From Niabella soli DSM 19437 (GTDB lineage: Bacteria; Bacteroidota; Bacteroidia; Chitinophagales; Chitinophagaceae), in NCBI RefSeq assembly GCF_000243115.2, contig NZ_CP007035.1, positions 4,340,001 through 4,404,000 of the forward strand: DNA of 64,000 nucleotides. The letters are read 5' to 3'. Positions 63,441 to 64,000 of the stretch are shown here, piece by piece; within the stretch, counting starts at the first letter, position 1; each line of letters starts with the position of its first letter. A model generated the notes under the pieces. That model made no database searches. It was given only the letters and a program-made list of their open reading frames with translations, and was not told where the DNA came from. The position numbers and the translations under genes are program-made.

Positions 63441-64000
63441 TTACACGTTAAACCGGAAGTGCATAATATCCCCATCCTTCACCAGGTATTCTTTTCCTTC
63501 AATACGCAGCTTGCCGGCATCGCGGGCGCCGGCTTCCGACTTATACTTTACAAAATCGTTATAGGCGATCACCTCCGCTTTAATGAACCCTTTTTCAAAA
63601 TCGGTATGGATCACCCCCGCGCACTGTGGTGCTTTCCAGCCATTATGAAAGGTCCAGGCGCGTACTTCCTGCACGCCGGCGGTAAAATATGTGTTTAACC
63701 CCAGTAGCTGGTAAGCCGAACGGATCAGGCGGTCCAGGGCAGGTTCTTTCATTTTATATTCATCCATAAATAAAGCCTTATCGTCCGGGTCTTCCATTTC
63801 AGAGATCTGGGCTTCTATAGAATTATTCATGATGATCACTTCTGCCGCTTCGTTCTTTACCGCTTCTTTCAGGGCTTCTGAAAATTTGTTGCCGGTATGC
63901 ATGGAAGGTTCATCTACATTGGCTACATACAGCACGGGTTTGTCTGTAAGCAGGAACAGGTCAGCAACAACGGCTTTGTCTTCTTTGCTCAGCTCCAGGG
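63441..64000 (-). CDS. ychF: Redox-regulated ATPase YchF, 3' part only
   Basis: The C-terminal 186 codons of the Obg-like GTPase-fold ATPase YchF; the start lies beyond the right window edge. The visible part has KPVLYVANVDEPS, then the family-specific LGLNTYFTAGVQEVRAWTF. It ends in the TGS domain KAPQCAGVIHTDFEKGFIKAEVI, with the end KDGDIMHFRFNV. YchF binds ribosomes and is linked to stress responses. The reading frame is open to base 64000, so the gene is partial only because of the window. Family call is firm. Confidence 0.93.
   Translation of the reverse strand, partial: LELSKEDKAVVADLFLLTDKPVLYVANVDEPSMHTGNKFSEALKEAVKNEAAEVIIMNNSIEAQISEMEDPDDKALFMDEYKMKEPALDRLIRSAYQLLGLNTYFTAGVQEVRAWTFHNGWKAPQCAGVIHTDFEKGFIKAEVIAYNDFVKYKSEAGARDAGKLRIEGKEYLVKDGDIMHFRFNV

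Overview
The window looks like chromosomal DNA of a Bacteroidota member, most likely family Chitinophagaceae. The reasons are two SusC/SusD pairs, a VgrG of the Bacteroidota T6SS type with a DUF4280 (PAAR-like) partner, DUF6702 and DUF6515 proteins, -7 promoter elements of the form TAnnTTTG, few Shine-Dalgarno sites, and many degenerate intergenic word-like repeats. No rRNA, tRNA, CRISPR array, phage or complete IS was seen.

Layout. (1) 128-8321: a type VI secretion spike and effector island. It holds VgrG, a zincin-type putative effector with a small lipoprotein, an unrecognised protein, a DUF4280 PAAR-like tip, a large putative cell-wall-degrading effector (lysozyme-like plus M23) and a second lipoprotein. 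Backbone genes have about 50-58% GC in sampled stretches, while toxin tails and lipoproteins have about 32-33%. This suggests modular replacement of toxin and immunity parts. (2) 8341-24037: housekeeping and envelope genes: ComM/YifB ATPase, a retropepsin-like protein lacking both expected Asp residues, an ABC exporter, cysteine desulfurase, GlmM-type phosphohexomutase, PAP2 phosphatase, CNNM/CorC-type protein, DUF6702, HupE/UreJ, M1 peptidase, TraB/GumN and DUF6515. (3) 24241-25781: three small secreted proteins rich in Tyr, Gly, Arg and His. (4) 25782-26905: gene-poor DNA with a 572-bp element bounded by inverted repeats. (5) 26906-39781: thiolase, then a DeoR-type regulator followed by two SusC/SusD pairs and a terminator. 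(6) 39868-49101: SNF2 helicase, a GCS2-type carboxylate-amine ligase next to an ATP-grasp protein and a divergent esterase, a YyaL-type thioredoxin-domain protein and DUF1543. (7) 49666-64000: B12-dependent ribonucleotide reductase, an overlapping ECF sigma/anti-sigma/surface protein operon, histidine kinase, PspC, TlpA-like protein, aconitase, a TonB-C-like lipoprotein, a radical SAM/SPASM protein and the 3' part of ychF.

The most distinctive system is the T6SS island: one spike, one PAAR-like tip, two putative effectors that keep a backbone-like N-terminus on AT-rich tails, and a lipoprotein directly behind each effector. The second theme is intergenic: many gene ends carry imperfect inverted repeats made from a small vocabulary of words. 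One family places exact 22-bp and 15-bp inverted copies around the PAP2/CorC gene pair. All functional statements come from reading motifs by eye; no database search was run.
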